A stretch of 64,000 nt of DNA, from contig JBFXAJ010000018.1 in NCBI GenBank assembly GCA_050184415.1, forward strand, positions 1 to 64,000, written 5' to 3'. The notes under the pieces are model-generated. The model was not told the origin of the DNA and ran no database searches. It saw only the letters and a program-made list of their open reading frames with translations. This stretch comes from JADLGL01 sp050184415. Its GTDB lineage: Bacteria; Pseudomonadota; Alphaproteobacteria; Rhizobiales; Kaistiaceae. Of this stretch, positions 47,539-55,857 are shown in pieces (within the stretch, counting starts at the first letter, position 1; every line of letters starts with the position of its first letter). The translations under genes were made by a program, and so were the position numbers.

Positions 47539-50025
47539 CTACCCCGCAGCGCCTGCGAGGAGCCACGTGATGTTGCGGATCACGCCGCGCCGGTTCTGGC
47601 GCTCCGGTCCGAGGGTTGGGATCTTGAGGAACCGCTCGCCATAGCCCTGGGTGACGAGGTTCTCCGGCGGGATGTTGAAGTTCTGGGACAGCGCTACCGC
47701 GATCGTGGCCGCTCTCCGGTCGGACAGCAGGAGGTTCGAGTAGTCCGAACCGACCGCGTCGGCGTGGCCCTCGATCAGGAACACCGAGTACGGCGCCTGC
47801 TGGAGGATCGCCTCGATCGCAAGGCCGATCTCGGTCAGGGCCGCGAACTGGCTCGGATGGATCGCGGCGCTGCCGGTGTCGAAGGTGATCGTCGTCAGGT
47901 CGACGCGGCGCAGCTTGTCTCTCAGCCGGTCGCTGTAGCGGATCTCCTCGATCGTGTAGGCCCGCTCGACGACCTCGACCGGCGGCGCGACGAGCGCGGC
48001 GATGATCTGGTCGCGCGTCACGGTGCCGGCGTCGACGATGTACTCCTGCTGCGGGATCGCGACCTGGAGCACCGGCAGGGTCTGCGTGAAGTCGACCGGC
48101 GGCGTGTTGGGCGGCAGCTGCTGGACGATGCCAGTGTTCTCCACCAGCACGATTTGCGTGCCGTCCGCCTCGAAGCGGATCCGCTCGATCACCTGGCCGA
48201 CGCCGTCCGTGACCGTCTGGACCTGGGAGCCGTCGGGCCGGAAGATCGTCGTCCGCGTGTAGCCATTGCCGAGGTCCTCCACCTGGACGTCGTTCGCCCC
48301 GTAGAGGAGGCGGTCGAGTTCCTCGGTCTGGGTCCGCCGGACCTGGTACTCGTCGCCCTGCAGGAACACGGTGCGGTCACCCTGGGTGCCGACGACGACG
48401 CCGAACTGCGGCGGCGGCGTGGTGGTCGGCGGCGGCAGCGGCTGCAGCGCCATGCCGGGCTGCTGGGGCTGGGTCTGTGGCCCGAGGAGACGCTCGGCGC
48501 CGAGCGTCAGGAGCTGGTTGAGGAGTTCCGTGCGGAGCGTCTGCACTTGCTGCGCGCCCGCGGCGTCACCGGCGGCGGCAAGCTGCTCGACCACCGGGTT
48601 CGGAGGCGGCGCCGCGGCCGGCGCCCCTTCGAGCGTCGCGATCCGCGTGCTGATCGTGACGATGATCTGCTGGATTTCCGCGACGCGCTCCGCGAGCGCC
48701 GTCACGTCGCGCTCCGCGACACGGCCCTGGGCGAGGATCGCCTCGCCCTGGGTGTTGAGCTGCTGGAACGCCGGCAGCTGCTGGCGCAGCGTCGCCGCAT
48801 CCGCGTCCGGCGTATAGGCCGGTAGCGGCTGGCCGACGAAGGCCGCGATCTGGGTGTCGATCGCCTGGGTCTGCGCCTCGTTGTTCGGCGTGATCAGCGC
48901 ACCCTCCGGGGCAGGTGCCGGCGGCGGCACTGCAGCCGGCGGGGCGCCGGGCACGGGTGCGGGCACCGGTTCAGGCGCGGGGGCGGGAGCAGGCGCCGGC
49001 TCCGGAGCCGGCGCGGGGGCTGGTTCCGGCGCCGGGGCGGGAGCAGGTGCAGGCTCCGGCGCTGGAGCCGGCGCGGGGGCCGGCCCAGGTTCCGGCGCGG
49101 GAGGCGGAGCGGGAGCCGGGACCGGCTCAGGTGCAGGCGCCGGGGCTGGGGCCGGTTCGGGCGCCGGCGGCGCGTTGAACTGCACGATCAGCGCCGCGAT
49201 CTCGTCGAGCCGGGCCTGAAGCGCGGCGACCGCGTCGGTGCGGTTGTCGGCGGTCGCTTCGGCGAGCACGCCCTCGATGGCGGCGCGCGCGGCTTCAAGG
49301 CCGGGCACATCCTGCGGCAGCGGATCGGCCAGCGCTTCGAGGATGTCGATCCGATCCTCGAGCTCCTCCACCAGCGGCTCGGCGGCCGGACCGGCGACGA
49401 GAGCGCCCTCGAGCCGTCCGCGGTGGGCGATCAGCTGCAGGTCGAGGTCGCCCGCGAAGTCGAGCGGCGGCAGCGCCGCGATCTCGGCCGCGGCGTCAAA
49501 GGCGGGCGCAGGCGGCGGCTCGGGGGCAGGCGCGGGCGCCGGCGCGGGCTCGGGCGCTGGTGCCGGAGGCGGCAACGGTTCGGGCGCTGGTGCCGGAGCC
49601 GGGGCTGGCTCGGGGGTGGCCGGCGCGGGCGGGACCGGCTCGGGCGCGGGCGGCGGCGGCACCGGCTCACCGGCCGGCGGCGGGGGCGCGGCCGCCAGCG
49701 CCGCAAGCGCCGCGTCGAGCTGCATGATGCGGTTCTGGATCTCGGTGATCAGCGTCTGAAGCGTCGCCGCGTCGGGCGGGTTCGTCGCAAGCGCGGTCTG
49801 CGCGGCCTGGAGACGCGCCTGCTCGGCGGCGAGCTGGTTGCGGAGCCCCTCCTCATTGGCGGCAAGGTCGAGCGGCGGGAGCTCGAAGACCTGGCCGGGA
49901 AGGCCCGCGGGCGGAATCGGCTGGGCGTTCGCGGAAATAGGCGTCAGCAGGACTGCGAGCGGCGCGACGCCGGCGAAAAGGAGACCGGCGAGGGACCGTC
50001 TGGACCCGTTGGCGATTGGCTTCAT
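47539..50025 (-). CDS. OmpA-family protein with long Pro/Ala-rich repeats
   Basis: The 828-residue protein has a signal peptide (SLAGLLFAGVAPLAVLLTPISANA). Two long stretches are built of PAPAPEP-type repeats. Coiled-coil-prone helices surround them (EEGLRNQLAAEQARLQAAQTAL; ALAERVAEIQQIIVTISTRIATLEG). The last about 120 residues are an OmpA domain: TITFDTGSAAIHPSQFAALTEIG, IEGHADAVGSDYSNLLLSDRRAATIAVALSQ, VTQGYGERFLKIPTLGPERQNRRGV, with the peptidoglycan-binding Asp and Arg. It should tether the outer membrane or periplasm to the cell wall. The repeats likely span the periplasm. Start ATG 50025. Confidence 0.88.
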   Translation of the reverse strand: MKPIANGSRRSLAGLLFAGVAPLAVLLTPISANAQPIPPAGLPGQVFELPPLDLAANEEGLRNQLAAEQARLQAAQTALATNPPDAATLQTLITEIQNRIMQLDAALAALAAAPPPPAGEPVPPPPAPEPVPPAPATPEPAPAPAPAPEPLPPPAPAPEPAPAPAPAPEPPPAPAFDAAAEIAALPPLDFAGDLDLQLIAHRGRLEGALVAGPAAEPLVEELEDRIDILEALADPLPQDVPGLEAARAAIEGVLAEATADNRTDAVAALQARLDEIAALIVQFNAPPAPEPAPAPAPAPEPVPAPAPPPAPEPGPAPAPAPAPEPAPAPAPAPEPAPAPAPEPAPAPAPAPEPVPAPVPGAPPAAVPPPAPAPEGALITPNNEAQTQAIDTQIAAFVGQPLPAYTPDADAATLRQQLPAFQQLNTQGEAILAQGRVAERDVTALAERVAEIQQIIVTISTRIATLEGAPAAAPPPNPVVEQLAAAGDAAGAQQVQTLRTELLNQLLTLGAERLLGPQTQPQQPGMALQPLPPPTTTPPPQFGVVVGTQGDRTVFLQGDEYQVRRTQTEELDRLLYGANDVQVEDLGNGYTRTTIFRPDGSQVQTVTDGVGQVIERIRFEADGTQIVLVENTGIVQQLPPNTPPVDFTQTLPVLQVAIPQQEYIVDAGTVTRDQIIAALVAPPVEVVERAYTIEEIRYSDRLRDKLRRVDLTTITFDTGSAAIHPSQFAALTEIGLAIEAILQQAPYSVFLIEGHADAVGSDYSNLLLSDRRAATIAVALSQNFNIPPENLVTQGYGERFLKIPTLGPERQNRRGVIRNITWLLAGAAG

Positions 50026-50266
50026 CTCTGTGATCCGTTCTGGAGGCCCCCCGGAACGATCGGCTGTGAATTCATTGGTGTCCGGCCGCGGCAACAAAAA
50101 GGCAGCCCGGCCAAAAGGGGGCGTGGTTCAACAATCGGGGAACGCGGGGGCGGCGGGGTGGTTCCCCGGGACGGGCAGCGGAGGTCGGCGGCGAGTAGCG
50201 AATAGTGAGTGGCGAATAGGGCAAAAGGGCGGGCGGCCGACGGCGCCAGCCTCGAGGCACGGCCCC

Positions 50267-50296
50267 GCTATTCGCTATTCGCTATTCGCTATTCGC
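50267..50296 (+). repeat. Tandem heptamer GCTATTC x4, second array
   Basis: Four exact units (50267-50294), identical to the array at 47436-47465. It lies directly beside the cysK stop codon (50300-50302). Inverse units GCGAATA also occur near 50193-50215. Confidence 0.9.
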
Positions 50297-50299
50297 AAC

Positions 50300-51334
50300 T
50301 CACTCCACGAGCGGCGGCGCGATTCTGCGTGGCTCCGCAAGCCACGACGGCACCGGCAGCCCCTTCGACCGCAGGAAAACCGGGTTGAACAGCTTCGACT
50401 GATATCGGGTGCCATAGTCGGCGAGGATCGTCACGACCGTATGACCGGGGCCGAGCTCCCGCGCCAGGCGGATCGCGCCCGCGATGTTGATGCCGCTCGA
50501 GGCCCCCACGCACAGCCCCTCATGGAGGAGGAGGTCGAAGACGATCGGGAGTGCCTCCTCGTCGGTGATCTGGAACGCGACGTCGATCGGCGCGCCTTCG
50601 AGGTTGGCGGTGATCCGCCCCTGCCCGATCCCTTCCGTGATCGAGGAGCCGGACGATTTCAGCGTCCCGGTCGTGTAGTAGCTGTAGAGCGCCGCGCCCA
50701 TCGGGTCGGCGAGGCCGATCGTGACGCGGTCCGCGAAGCCCTTGAGCGCGATCCCCGTCCCGGCGAGCGTGCCGCCGGTGCCGACGGCACAGATGAAGCC
50801 GTCGATCCTCCCTTCGGTCTGCCGCCAGATCTCGGGTCCGGTGTTCTCGATATGGGCGCGCCGGTTCGCGACATTGTCGAACTGGTTGGCCCAGATCGCC
50901 CCGCCCGGCTCGGTCGCCGCGAACTGCTCGGCGAGCCTGCCCGACACCTTCACGTAGTTGTTGGGGTCGGCATAGGGCACCGCCGGCACCTCGATCAGCG
51001 TCGCGCCAAGGACGCGGAGTGCGTCCTTCTTCTCCTGGCTCTGGGTCTCGGGGATCACGATCACCGAGCGGAGGCCCAGCGCATTGCCGACCAGCGCAAG
51101 GCCGATGCCGGTGTTGCCGGCCGTCCCTTCGACGATCACGCCGCCCTCGCGGATCGTACCCCGGGCGAACGCGTCGCGGACGATCGACAGCGCCGCGCGG
51201 TCCTTCACCGACTGTCCGGGGTTCATGAACTCGGCCTTGCCGAGGATTTCGCAACCCGTCTCCTCGGACGCGCGGCGGAGGCGGATCAGCGGCGTATTGC
51301 CGATGGCATCAAGGACTGAGGGCTTGGCGTCCAT
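50300..51334 (-). CDS. cysK: Cysteine synthase (O-acetylserine sulfhydrylase family)
   Basis: The 344-residue PLP enzyme makes cysteine from O-acetylserine and sulfide. The PLP-binding Lys is in EFMNPGQSVKDRAALSIVRDA. The substrate loop VEGTAGNTGIGLALVGNALGLRSVIVIPETQSQEKKDAL and the phosphate-binding CAVGTGGTLAGTGIALKGF follow. The length and the C-terminal SKLFNPVFLRSKGLPVPSWL extension match the alphaproteobacterial cysK-like group. ATG at 51334 is chosen over ATG 51352, the first having the better family N-terminus. Confidence 0.88.
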   Translation of the reverse strand: MDAKPSVLDAIGNTPLIRLRRASEETGCEILGKAEFMNPGQSVKDRAALSIVRDAFARGTIREGGVIVEGTAGNTGIGLALVGNALGLRSVIVIPETQSQEKKDALRVLGATLIEVPAVPYADPNNYVKVSGRLAEQFAATEPGGAIWANQFDNVANRRAHIENTGPEIWRQTEGRIDGFICAVGTGGTLAGTGIALKGFADRVTIGLADPMGAALYSYYTTGTLKSSGSSITEGIGQGRITANLEGAPIDVAFQITDEEALPIVFDLLLHEGLCVGASSGINIAGAIRLARELGPGHTVVTILADYGTRYQSKLFNPVFLRSKGLPVPSWLAEPRRIAPPLVE

Positions 51335-51526
51335 GGGGGCGTCCGGCGGCATCGGTGGGAGGCCGCGGCGAAGGTCACCCGGCGGGGAAGGCGGCAAGCT
51401 AGCGATTGGCCGGAGGGCCAGCAAGGGAAGGACTTTCGGCCCGACCGCCGCTGTGCACAACCGGAAGCGGCGGCGGGCACGGAAGGGAGAACAAAGTGCT
51501 CTGCCCTGACGCCGGGGGAGTTCGGC

Positions 51527-51817
51527 TCAGGGGTGAGCGGTGTCCCACCAGAGGTCGCGCCAGGTCGGGTTCATGCCCTCCACGAGGTCGATCTTCCAAC
51601 GACGCGACCAGTGCTTGATGTTCTTCTCCCGCTGGATGGCCAGCGTGATATCCCCAAAGCCCTCGTAGTAGACAAGCAGCTTGGCGCCATAGGTCTTGGT
51701 GAAGCCCGCCAACTGCCCCTCGCGGTGCTGGTGCACACGGCGGATGAGATCGCTGGTGACGCCGACATAGAGGACGCCCAGCGGCCGGTTCGTCATGATG
51801 TACACCCACCCGCCCAT
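51527..51817 (-). CDS. Single-domain GIY-YIG endonuclease, intact
   Basis: The 96-residue protein is GGWVYIMTNRPLGVLYVGVTSDLIRRVHQHREGQLAGFTKTYGAKLLVYYE, then LAIQREKNIKHWSRRWKIDLVEGMNPTWRDLW. It has the paired VYI/YVG motif, RR...H, a Y..LVYYE strand and the metal-binding Glu in QREKNIK. It is complete, with start ATG 51817. A perfect 32-bp inverted repeat (51921-52083) lies 104 bp upstream. It is the same class as the gene at 4346 and the remnant at 53584. Confidence 0.88.
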   Translation of the reverse strand: MGGWVYIMTNRPLGVLYVGVTSDLIRRVHQHREGQLAGFTKTYGAKLLVYYEGFGDITLAIQREKNIKHWSRRWKIDLVEGMNPTWRDLWWDTAHP

Positions 51818-52319
51818 CGCCCGATGGAAGCGCGGTCTCGGGGCGAGGTCAACGGCGGGCGGGATCTGCGTCCGGGGCCAGCATGAACGACAGTATTGTT
51901 GACCCCACCCCCACCCCAAACTCCGTCACCACCGGGCTTGACCCGGTGGCCTCGCAGCCCCTCCCACGCGCCCGCGGATCCGCTGAGCGGTGCCCGCGAG
52001 GTCAACATTGACGATCGATCCGGTCCCCCGGGCATCTGACGATCCGTCTGCAGGCCACCGGGTCAAGCCCGGTGGTGACGGAGATTGGGGTACGCGACGA
52101 GCGTTTCGCCAAGGCCGATCTCTCGTTCCGGCGGCAGTCTTGAGAGTTCCGACCCGGCAACGTCCGTGGCCAGTCGCCCCGCCTTCCCTTCGCCTCGCCC
52201 AGGAAACGCCCGCGACGCTGCGGCACGGCACACTTGTCGCTGCTGTTCATGCTACCCAATTGGGCTAGGACATTGCGCTCCATCGGGCGGAGGCAATCGG
52301 ATGGGATGGAGCGGACTGG
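51818..52319. other. Intergenic region upstream of a GIY-YIG gene and of yqhA
   Basis: This 502-bp region between divergent genes is dominated by the perfect 32-bp inverted repeat at 51921-52083. The rest (52084-52319) contains no convincing open frame and must hold the yqhA promoter, which I could not identify. Confidence 0.5.
51921..52083. repeat. Palindromic element with perfect 32-bp inverted repeats
   Basis: Left arm 51921-51952 and right arm 52052-52083 are exact inverse complements over all 32 bases (core ACCACCGGGCTTGACCCGGT). The interior of 99 bp has no gene. It is a variant of the family-1 palindromes, sharing the GGCTTGACCC core. Confidence 0.92.
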
Positions 52320-52868
52320 ATGAAGCCTCTCGAGAACGGCCTTGAACGCACGATCTTCGCGAGCCGCTGGCTGCTCGCGCCGTTCTTCGTCGGCCTCATC
52401 GTCGCCATCCTCGTCCTCCTCGTGAAGTTCGGGAAGGAACTGATCCACCTCGTCGAGGGAATCTGGTCATCCGGCGAGTACGAGGCGGTGATCTCGATCC
52501 TGACGCTGGTCGACACCGCGCTGATCGCGAGCCTCCTCCTCATCATGATCTTTTCGGGCTACGAGAATTTCGTCTCCAAGATCGGCGTCGGCGCCCATGA
52601 GGACCGGCCGGCCTGGATGGGCAAGGTCGGGTTCTCCGACCTCAAGATCAAGCTGATCGGCGCGATCGTCGCGATCTCGGCGGTGGAGCTCCTGAAGGCG
52701 TTCCTGACCTCGACCGACTATACGACCGAGCAGCTGGTGTGGAAGGTCGTCATCCACCTCACCTTCGTCATCTCGGGCGTCCTCTTCGCGCTGAGCGACC
52801 GCATCACCGAGGGGACAAAGGATGCCAAGGACGCCAAGGCCGACGCGAAGGCGCTGGCGAAGGAATAG
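52320..52868 (+). CDS. YqhA/UPF0114 family membrane protein
   Basis: The 182-residue protein has four hydrophobic segments (WLLAPFFVGLIVAILVLLVKF, ILTLVDTALIASLLLIMIFSGYENFVS, KLIGAIVAISAVELLKAFL, VIHLTFVISGVLFALSDRI). The string ENFVSKI and the LKIKLIGAIVAISAVELLKAF block are typical of UPF0114/YqhA. Its function is unknown. The C-terminal tail is a short charged DAKDAKADAKALAKE. UspA follows 21 bp downstream, so they form an operon. Confidence 0.9.
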   Translation: MKPLENGLERTIFASRWLLAPFFVGLIVAILVLLVKFGKELIHLVEGIWSSGEYEAVISILTLVDTALIASLLLIMIFSGYENFVSKIGVGAHEDRPAWMGKVGFSDLKIKLIGAIVAISAVELLKAFLTSTDYTTEQLVWKVVIHLTFVISGVLFALSDRITEGTKDAKDAKADAKALAKE

Positions 52869-52889
52869 CAGGAAGCTCGGGAGGGGCAG

Positions 52890-53345
52890 ATGTTTCAGAG
52901 AATTCTCGTTGCCGTCGATCTGGTCGAGGAGGGCAACAGCCGCAAGGCGCTTGCGACCGCCACCGAGCTCGCGCGCCATTTCGGTGCCGCGCTCCAGGTC
53001 ATCTATGTCCGCCATGTGATGGACCTTGCGGTCGACTATCTGCCGCCGGACGTCGTCGAGCGCGAGGAGCGCGACGCGATCGCGAGGCTGAAGGCGATGA
53101 CCTCGGGCATCGGCATCGCCGACGACCGCCTCTCCTTCGCGGCGCCCCTCGGCAACATCGCCGAGGGCGTCCTTTCCGCAGCGGACGATTTCGGCGCCGA
53201 TCTCATCGTCGTCGGCGCCCACCGCCCCTCGATGGCGAAATTCCTCCTCGGCTCCAACGCCACCAAGGTGACCCGCCACGCCAAGGCCTCGGTGCTGATC
53301 GTGCGCGAGGATGGGCGTGCGGCGGGTGCGGAGGAGCTGACATAG
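52890..53345 (+). CDS. Universal stress protein (UspA family)
   Basis: The 151-residue cytoplasmic protein begins FQRILVAVDLVEEGNSRKALATATELARHF, the UspA fold, and ends with the ATP-binding loop GAHRPSMAKFLLGSNATKVTRHAKASVLIVR. The usual glycine-rich GxxGxxxxxxGS motif is replaced by GAHRPSMAKFLLGSNA. It is the second gene of the yqhA-uspA unit. It probably responds to envelope or energy stress. Confidence 0.9.
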   Translation: MFQRILVAVDLVEEGNSRKALATATELARHFGAALQVIYVRHVMDLAVDYLPPDVVEREERDAIARLKAMTSGIGIADDRLSFAAPLGNIAEGVLSAADDFGADLIVVGAHRPSMAKFLLGSNATKVTRHAKASVLIVREDGRAAGAEELT

Positions 53346-53373
53346 CGGGGCGTCTCTCCGCACTCGCCCCATC

Positions 53374-53809
53374 CACCGTCCCAGCGCAAGCTGGGACCCA
53401 GGGGCCGCTTGCTCGGAGGTTGCTGCCGCTTGATCCCAGCCTCCGCCGGGATGGCGGATTCGGCTTGGCCAGAGGAACGCTTCACTCTCTTATCGTGACG
53501 GCCCAACGCGCGCCGCGCGACGGACAACCACCGGACAGACCGCCGATCTGCCGCGGCGGCTTCTCGGACATCAGACTGGCGCTGTGCCGGGATTCACCAA
53601 GAAGTATGGTGTGACCATCCTGGTCTGGTTCGAAGTGCATGAAAGCCGGGAGAGCGCATACATGCGCGAGCGCCAGATCAAGGCGTGGCGCCGAGCCTGG
53701 AAGCTGCGGCTGATCGCGGAGAAGAACCCAACACGGCGGGACCTGTTGGACGAGTTGATCTCGCCCACGACCTGACCGCTCCTGGGTCCCAGCCTGCGCT
53801 GGGACGGTG
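53374..53809. mobile_element. 436-bp GIY-YIG element with near-perfect terminal inverted repeats
   Basis: The left end starts CACCGTCCCAGCGCAAGCTG and continues GGACCCAGG (53374-53402). It is the inverse complement of the right end (53781-53809, CCTGGGTCCCAGCCTGCGCT then GGGACGGTG) with a single mismatch over 29 bp. Between them lies a GIY-YIG remnant (53584-53775), whose stop codon is 5 bp from the right end. This arrangement, inverted ends around one gene, is that of a small mobile element. Confidence 0.7.
53584..53775 (+). pseudogene. GIY-YIG endonuclease, N-terminally truncated
   Basis: The 63-residue frame starts PGFTKKYGVTILVWFEVHESRESAYMRERQIKAWRRAWKLRLIAEKNPTRRDLLDELI. This matches the C-terminal two thirds of the intact 96-residue protein at 51527 (GFTKTYG...LAIQREKNIKHW...NPTWRDLW). 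The N-terminal VYI...YVG catalytic strands and the Arg/His helix are absent. The sequence upstream of 53584 shows no remnant of them in any frame I could read. It is a decayed copy. Confidence 0.8.
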
Positions 53810-53869
53810 AGTGCGTTTGTGGCTCGGATACCGGCATACTCCGAGGCTTGGCGATGGTGGTGGGTCCCA

Positions 53870-53912
53870 CTCCGCTTCCACCCCAGCGCAGGCTGAGACC
53901 AGGGGCCACATT
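53870..53912. repeat. Degenerate half of the GIY-YIG element inverted repeat
   Basis: CACCCCAGCGCAGGCTGAGA followed by CCAGGGGCCAC resembles the left end of the element at 53374 (CACCGTCCCAGCGCAAGCTG). It is a further partial copy 61 bp beyond the element's right end, suggesting nested or repeated insertion. Confidence 0.55.
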
Positions 53913-54056
53913 GTCGGCTATCATCGCCCCCACCACCCATCCGGGACTTCGCGTCGCGGCCTTTAGTCTCTATTAAGGCACGAATCAGGCACAGTTTCGC
54001 CATCTGTTGCCGGTTCTTGGCAGCGCTCTTTCCGCCGGGCAGTCCCGGCATCCCGG

Positions 54057-54932
54057 ATGCTGAGGATCTTCGTGGCCCTTCGACACAAGACAGCCGCGCT
54101 CGCGACACTCCTCGCTGCCGCGCTCGCCTTCCTCGCGGCGGCGCCGGCGGCGGCCTATGTCGTGATCGGCGACAGCCTTGGCGTCGGCGTCGGCTGGGCC
54201 GGCCACCCGACGCAGTCGCTCGCGGCGAATTCGGTGCGCATCACCGGCAACGCGATCATCAATCAGATCAACTCGTTGCCGCGCGACACCCTCGCCTTCA
54301 TGAGCCTCGGCACCAACGACGCCGTCGGCAACGTCGTCAACGTCCAGGACGCGGTGAACGGGATCGTCGCCGCAGCCCGGGCCCGCAACGTCACGCTCGT
54401 CTGGATCGGGCCGCCCTGCGTCTTCAAGGACTGGGATGGATCCGCCGCCCAGCTCGACACCAACCTCGCGCAGCAGCTCCGCGGCCTCGGCGTCATCTAT
54501 GTCAGCATGCGCGATCCCGGCCTCTGCGACCGCTCGGTCCGCGCCGCCGATGGCGTCCACTTCACGATGAGCGGCTACGAGCGGATGTGGGCGCTGGCGG
54601 CCGCCGCTGCCGGGATCGCGGCCAATGCGCCTGCCGCCGTTGCCGCCGCACCGGCAGCGCCGGCGCCGGTGGTCTATCGCGGCGTCCCCACGACCACGCC
54701 GCCCCTGCCGGTGCCCAACCCGATTCGGGTCGCGGGCGCTACGCCCGGCGGGACGCCGGTCTATGCGCAGCAGGCCGCCATGGTTGCGGTCGTCGCAACG
54801 GTGCCGATGGCGGCGCCCGCGCCGGTCGCCGTGCCGCTTCCGGTACCCAATCCGCTCCGCCCGATCGGCGCCCCTCCCGCCGTCATCGCCACCGGTGGCC
54901 TCGTCCCGATCCCGAGGCCCCGTCCGGGTTAG
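54057..54932 (+). CDS. Exported SGNH hydrolase, GDSL type
   Basis: The 291-residue protein has a signal peptide (AALATLLAAALAFLAAAPAAA). The SGNH active site is complete: YVVIGDSLGVG (Ser40), the Gly in GHPTQS, LAFMSLGTNDAVGN (Asn) and ADGVHFTMSGY (Asp165/His168). The C-terminal 90 residues are low-complexity Ala/Pro-rich with two VPNP(I/L)R motifs. It is exported to the periplasm. It heads a same-strand run of SGNH and MBOAT genes and may deacetylate or transfer acetyl on a cell-surface polysaccharide. Confidence 0.85.
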   Translation: MLRIFVALRHKTAALATLLAAALAFLAAAPAAAYVVIGDSLGVGVGWAGHPTQSLAANSVRITGNAIINQINSLPRDTLAFMSLGTNDAVGNVVNVQDAVNGIVAAARARNVTLVWIGPPCVFKDWDGSAAQLDTNLAQQLRGLGVIYVSMRDPGLCDRSVRAADGVHFTMSGYERMWALAAAAAGIAANAPAAVAAAPAAPAPVVYRGVPTTTPPLPVPNPIRVAGATPGGTPVYAQQAAMVAVVATVPMAAPAPVAVPLPVPNPLRPIGAPPAVIATGGLVPIPRPRPG

Positions 54933-55106
54933 CCGCCTGTTCGCAACACCAGCCGATTTTCTCGCGCGCCCCGCAATGCTGCTGTTTCATTGTCAGGCAT
55001 GATCGGGCAATGTCGCCCTCCGATATTGAGGGCCGCTCAGGCCAGCGGGCGCCAGCCCGCGCCGAGGGGAACCGGCGGCCCCGCGCAGAACAATCGGAGT
55101 TCCGTC

Positions 55107-55853
55107 GTGTCGCGTCGCCTTACTGCCGGGATTTGCGCCCTCGCGCTCGCCCTGGGCGCCCTCGCCTCGCCCGCCGCGGCACGCGGCATCGCCTTTGTCG
55201 GCGATTCCATGGCCGACGGTCTCTGGGGTGCCTTCGTCCGGCTTAATGCATCCGCGCGGGCGGCCTGTCCCGCCGAGTTCGGGCTCTATCGCGAAGCCCA
55301 GAACGGCACCGGCCTTACCCGGCCGGACCGCATGGACTGGGCCGAGCAGGTCACCTCCATAGGGGCCGAACGCAGCCCGGACGTCTTCCTGATATCGATC
55401 GGTCTCAATGACCAGCAGCCGGTGGTCGGCCGTGATGGCACCCGCGTCCCGCTCGGCACGCCGGAATGGGTCGAAGCCTATCGCCTGAATCTCCAGAACC
55501 TCCTCGGCCGCGCGACCGCGACCGGGGCCACGGCGATGGTCGTCGGGCTCCCCGTCCTCCGTGACGCGGCGGCCAATGCCCATGCCCAGCTCCTCAACCA
55601 GATCTTCGAGGAGACGGCGCGAGCGATGCAGGGCGTCGTCTATGTCCTGCCCTGGCAGCTCGAGGGCAGCCCCGGCTTCACCTCGTTCGGCGCCGGGCCG
55701 AACGGCAACGTCGTCCAGCTCCGCGCCCAGGACGGGGTGCACTTCACGCAGACGGGCTACGACCTCCTCGGCCAGTACCTCAAACCCGTGATCCTCTGGG
55801 TGATGTCCGACCAGCGGCACGACCTCACCGCCGCCACCTGCTTCGGCGCCTAG
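55107..55853 (+). CDS. Exported SGNH hydrolase (DUF459-like)
   Basis: The 248-residue protein has a signal peptide (RLTAGICALALALGALASPAAA). SGNH motifs: GIAFVGDSMADG (Ser34), VFLISIGLNDQQPV and QDGVHFTQTGYDLLG (Asp209/His212). This matches the DUF459 SGNH family of Hyphomicrobiales. It starts with GTG at 55107, supported by CGGAG. Only 4 bp separate it from the next gene. Likely part of the polysaccharide acetylation operon. Confidence 0.85.
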   Translation: MSRRLTAGICALALALGALASPAAARGIAFVGDSMADGLWGAFVRLNASARAACPAEFGLYREAQNGTGLTRPDRMDWAEQVTSIGAERSPDVFLISIGLNDQQPVVGRDGTRVPLGTPEWVEAYRLNLQNLLGRATATGATAMVVGLPVLRDAAANAHAQLLNQIFEETARAMQGVVYVLPWQLEGSPGFTSFGAGPNGNVVQLRAQDGVHFTQTGYDLLGQYLKPVILWVMSDQRHDLTAATCFGA

Positions 55854-55857
55854 GCCG

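Noticed and set aside
47436..50296. CRISPR array
   Set aside because: The heptamer arrays have no spacers and units of only 7 bp, and no cas gene is present anywhere in the window.
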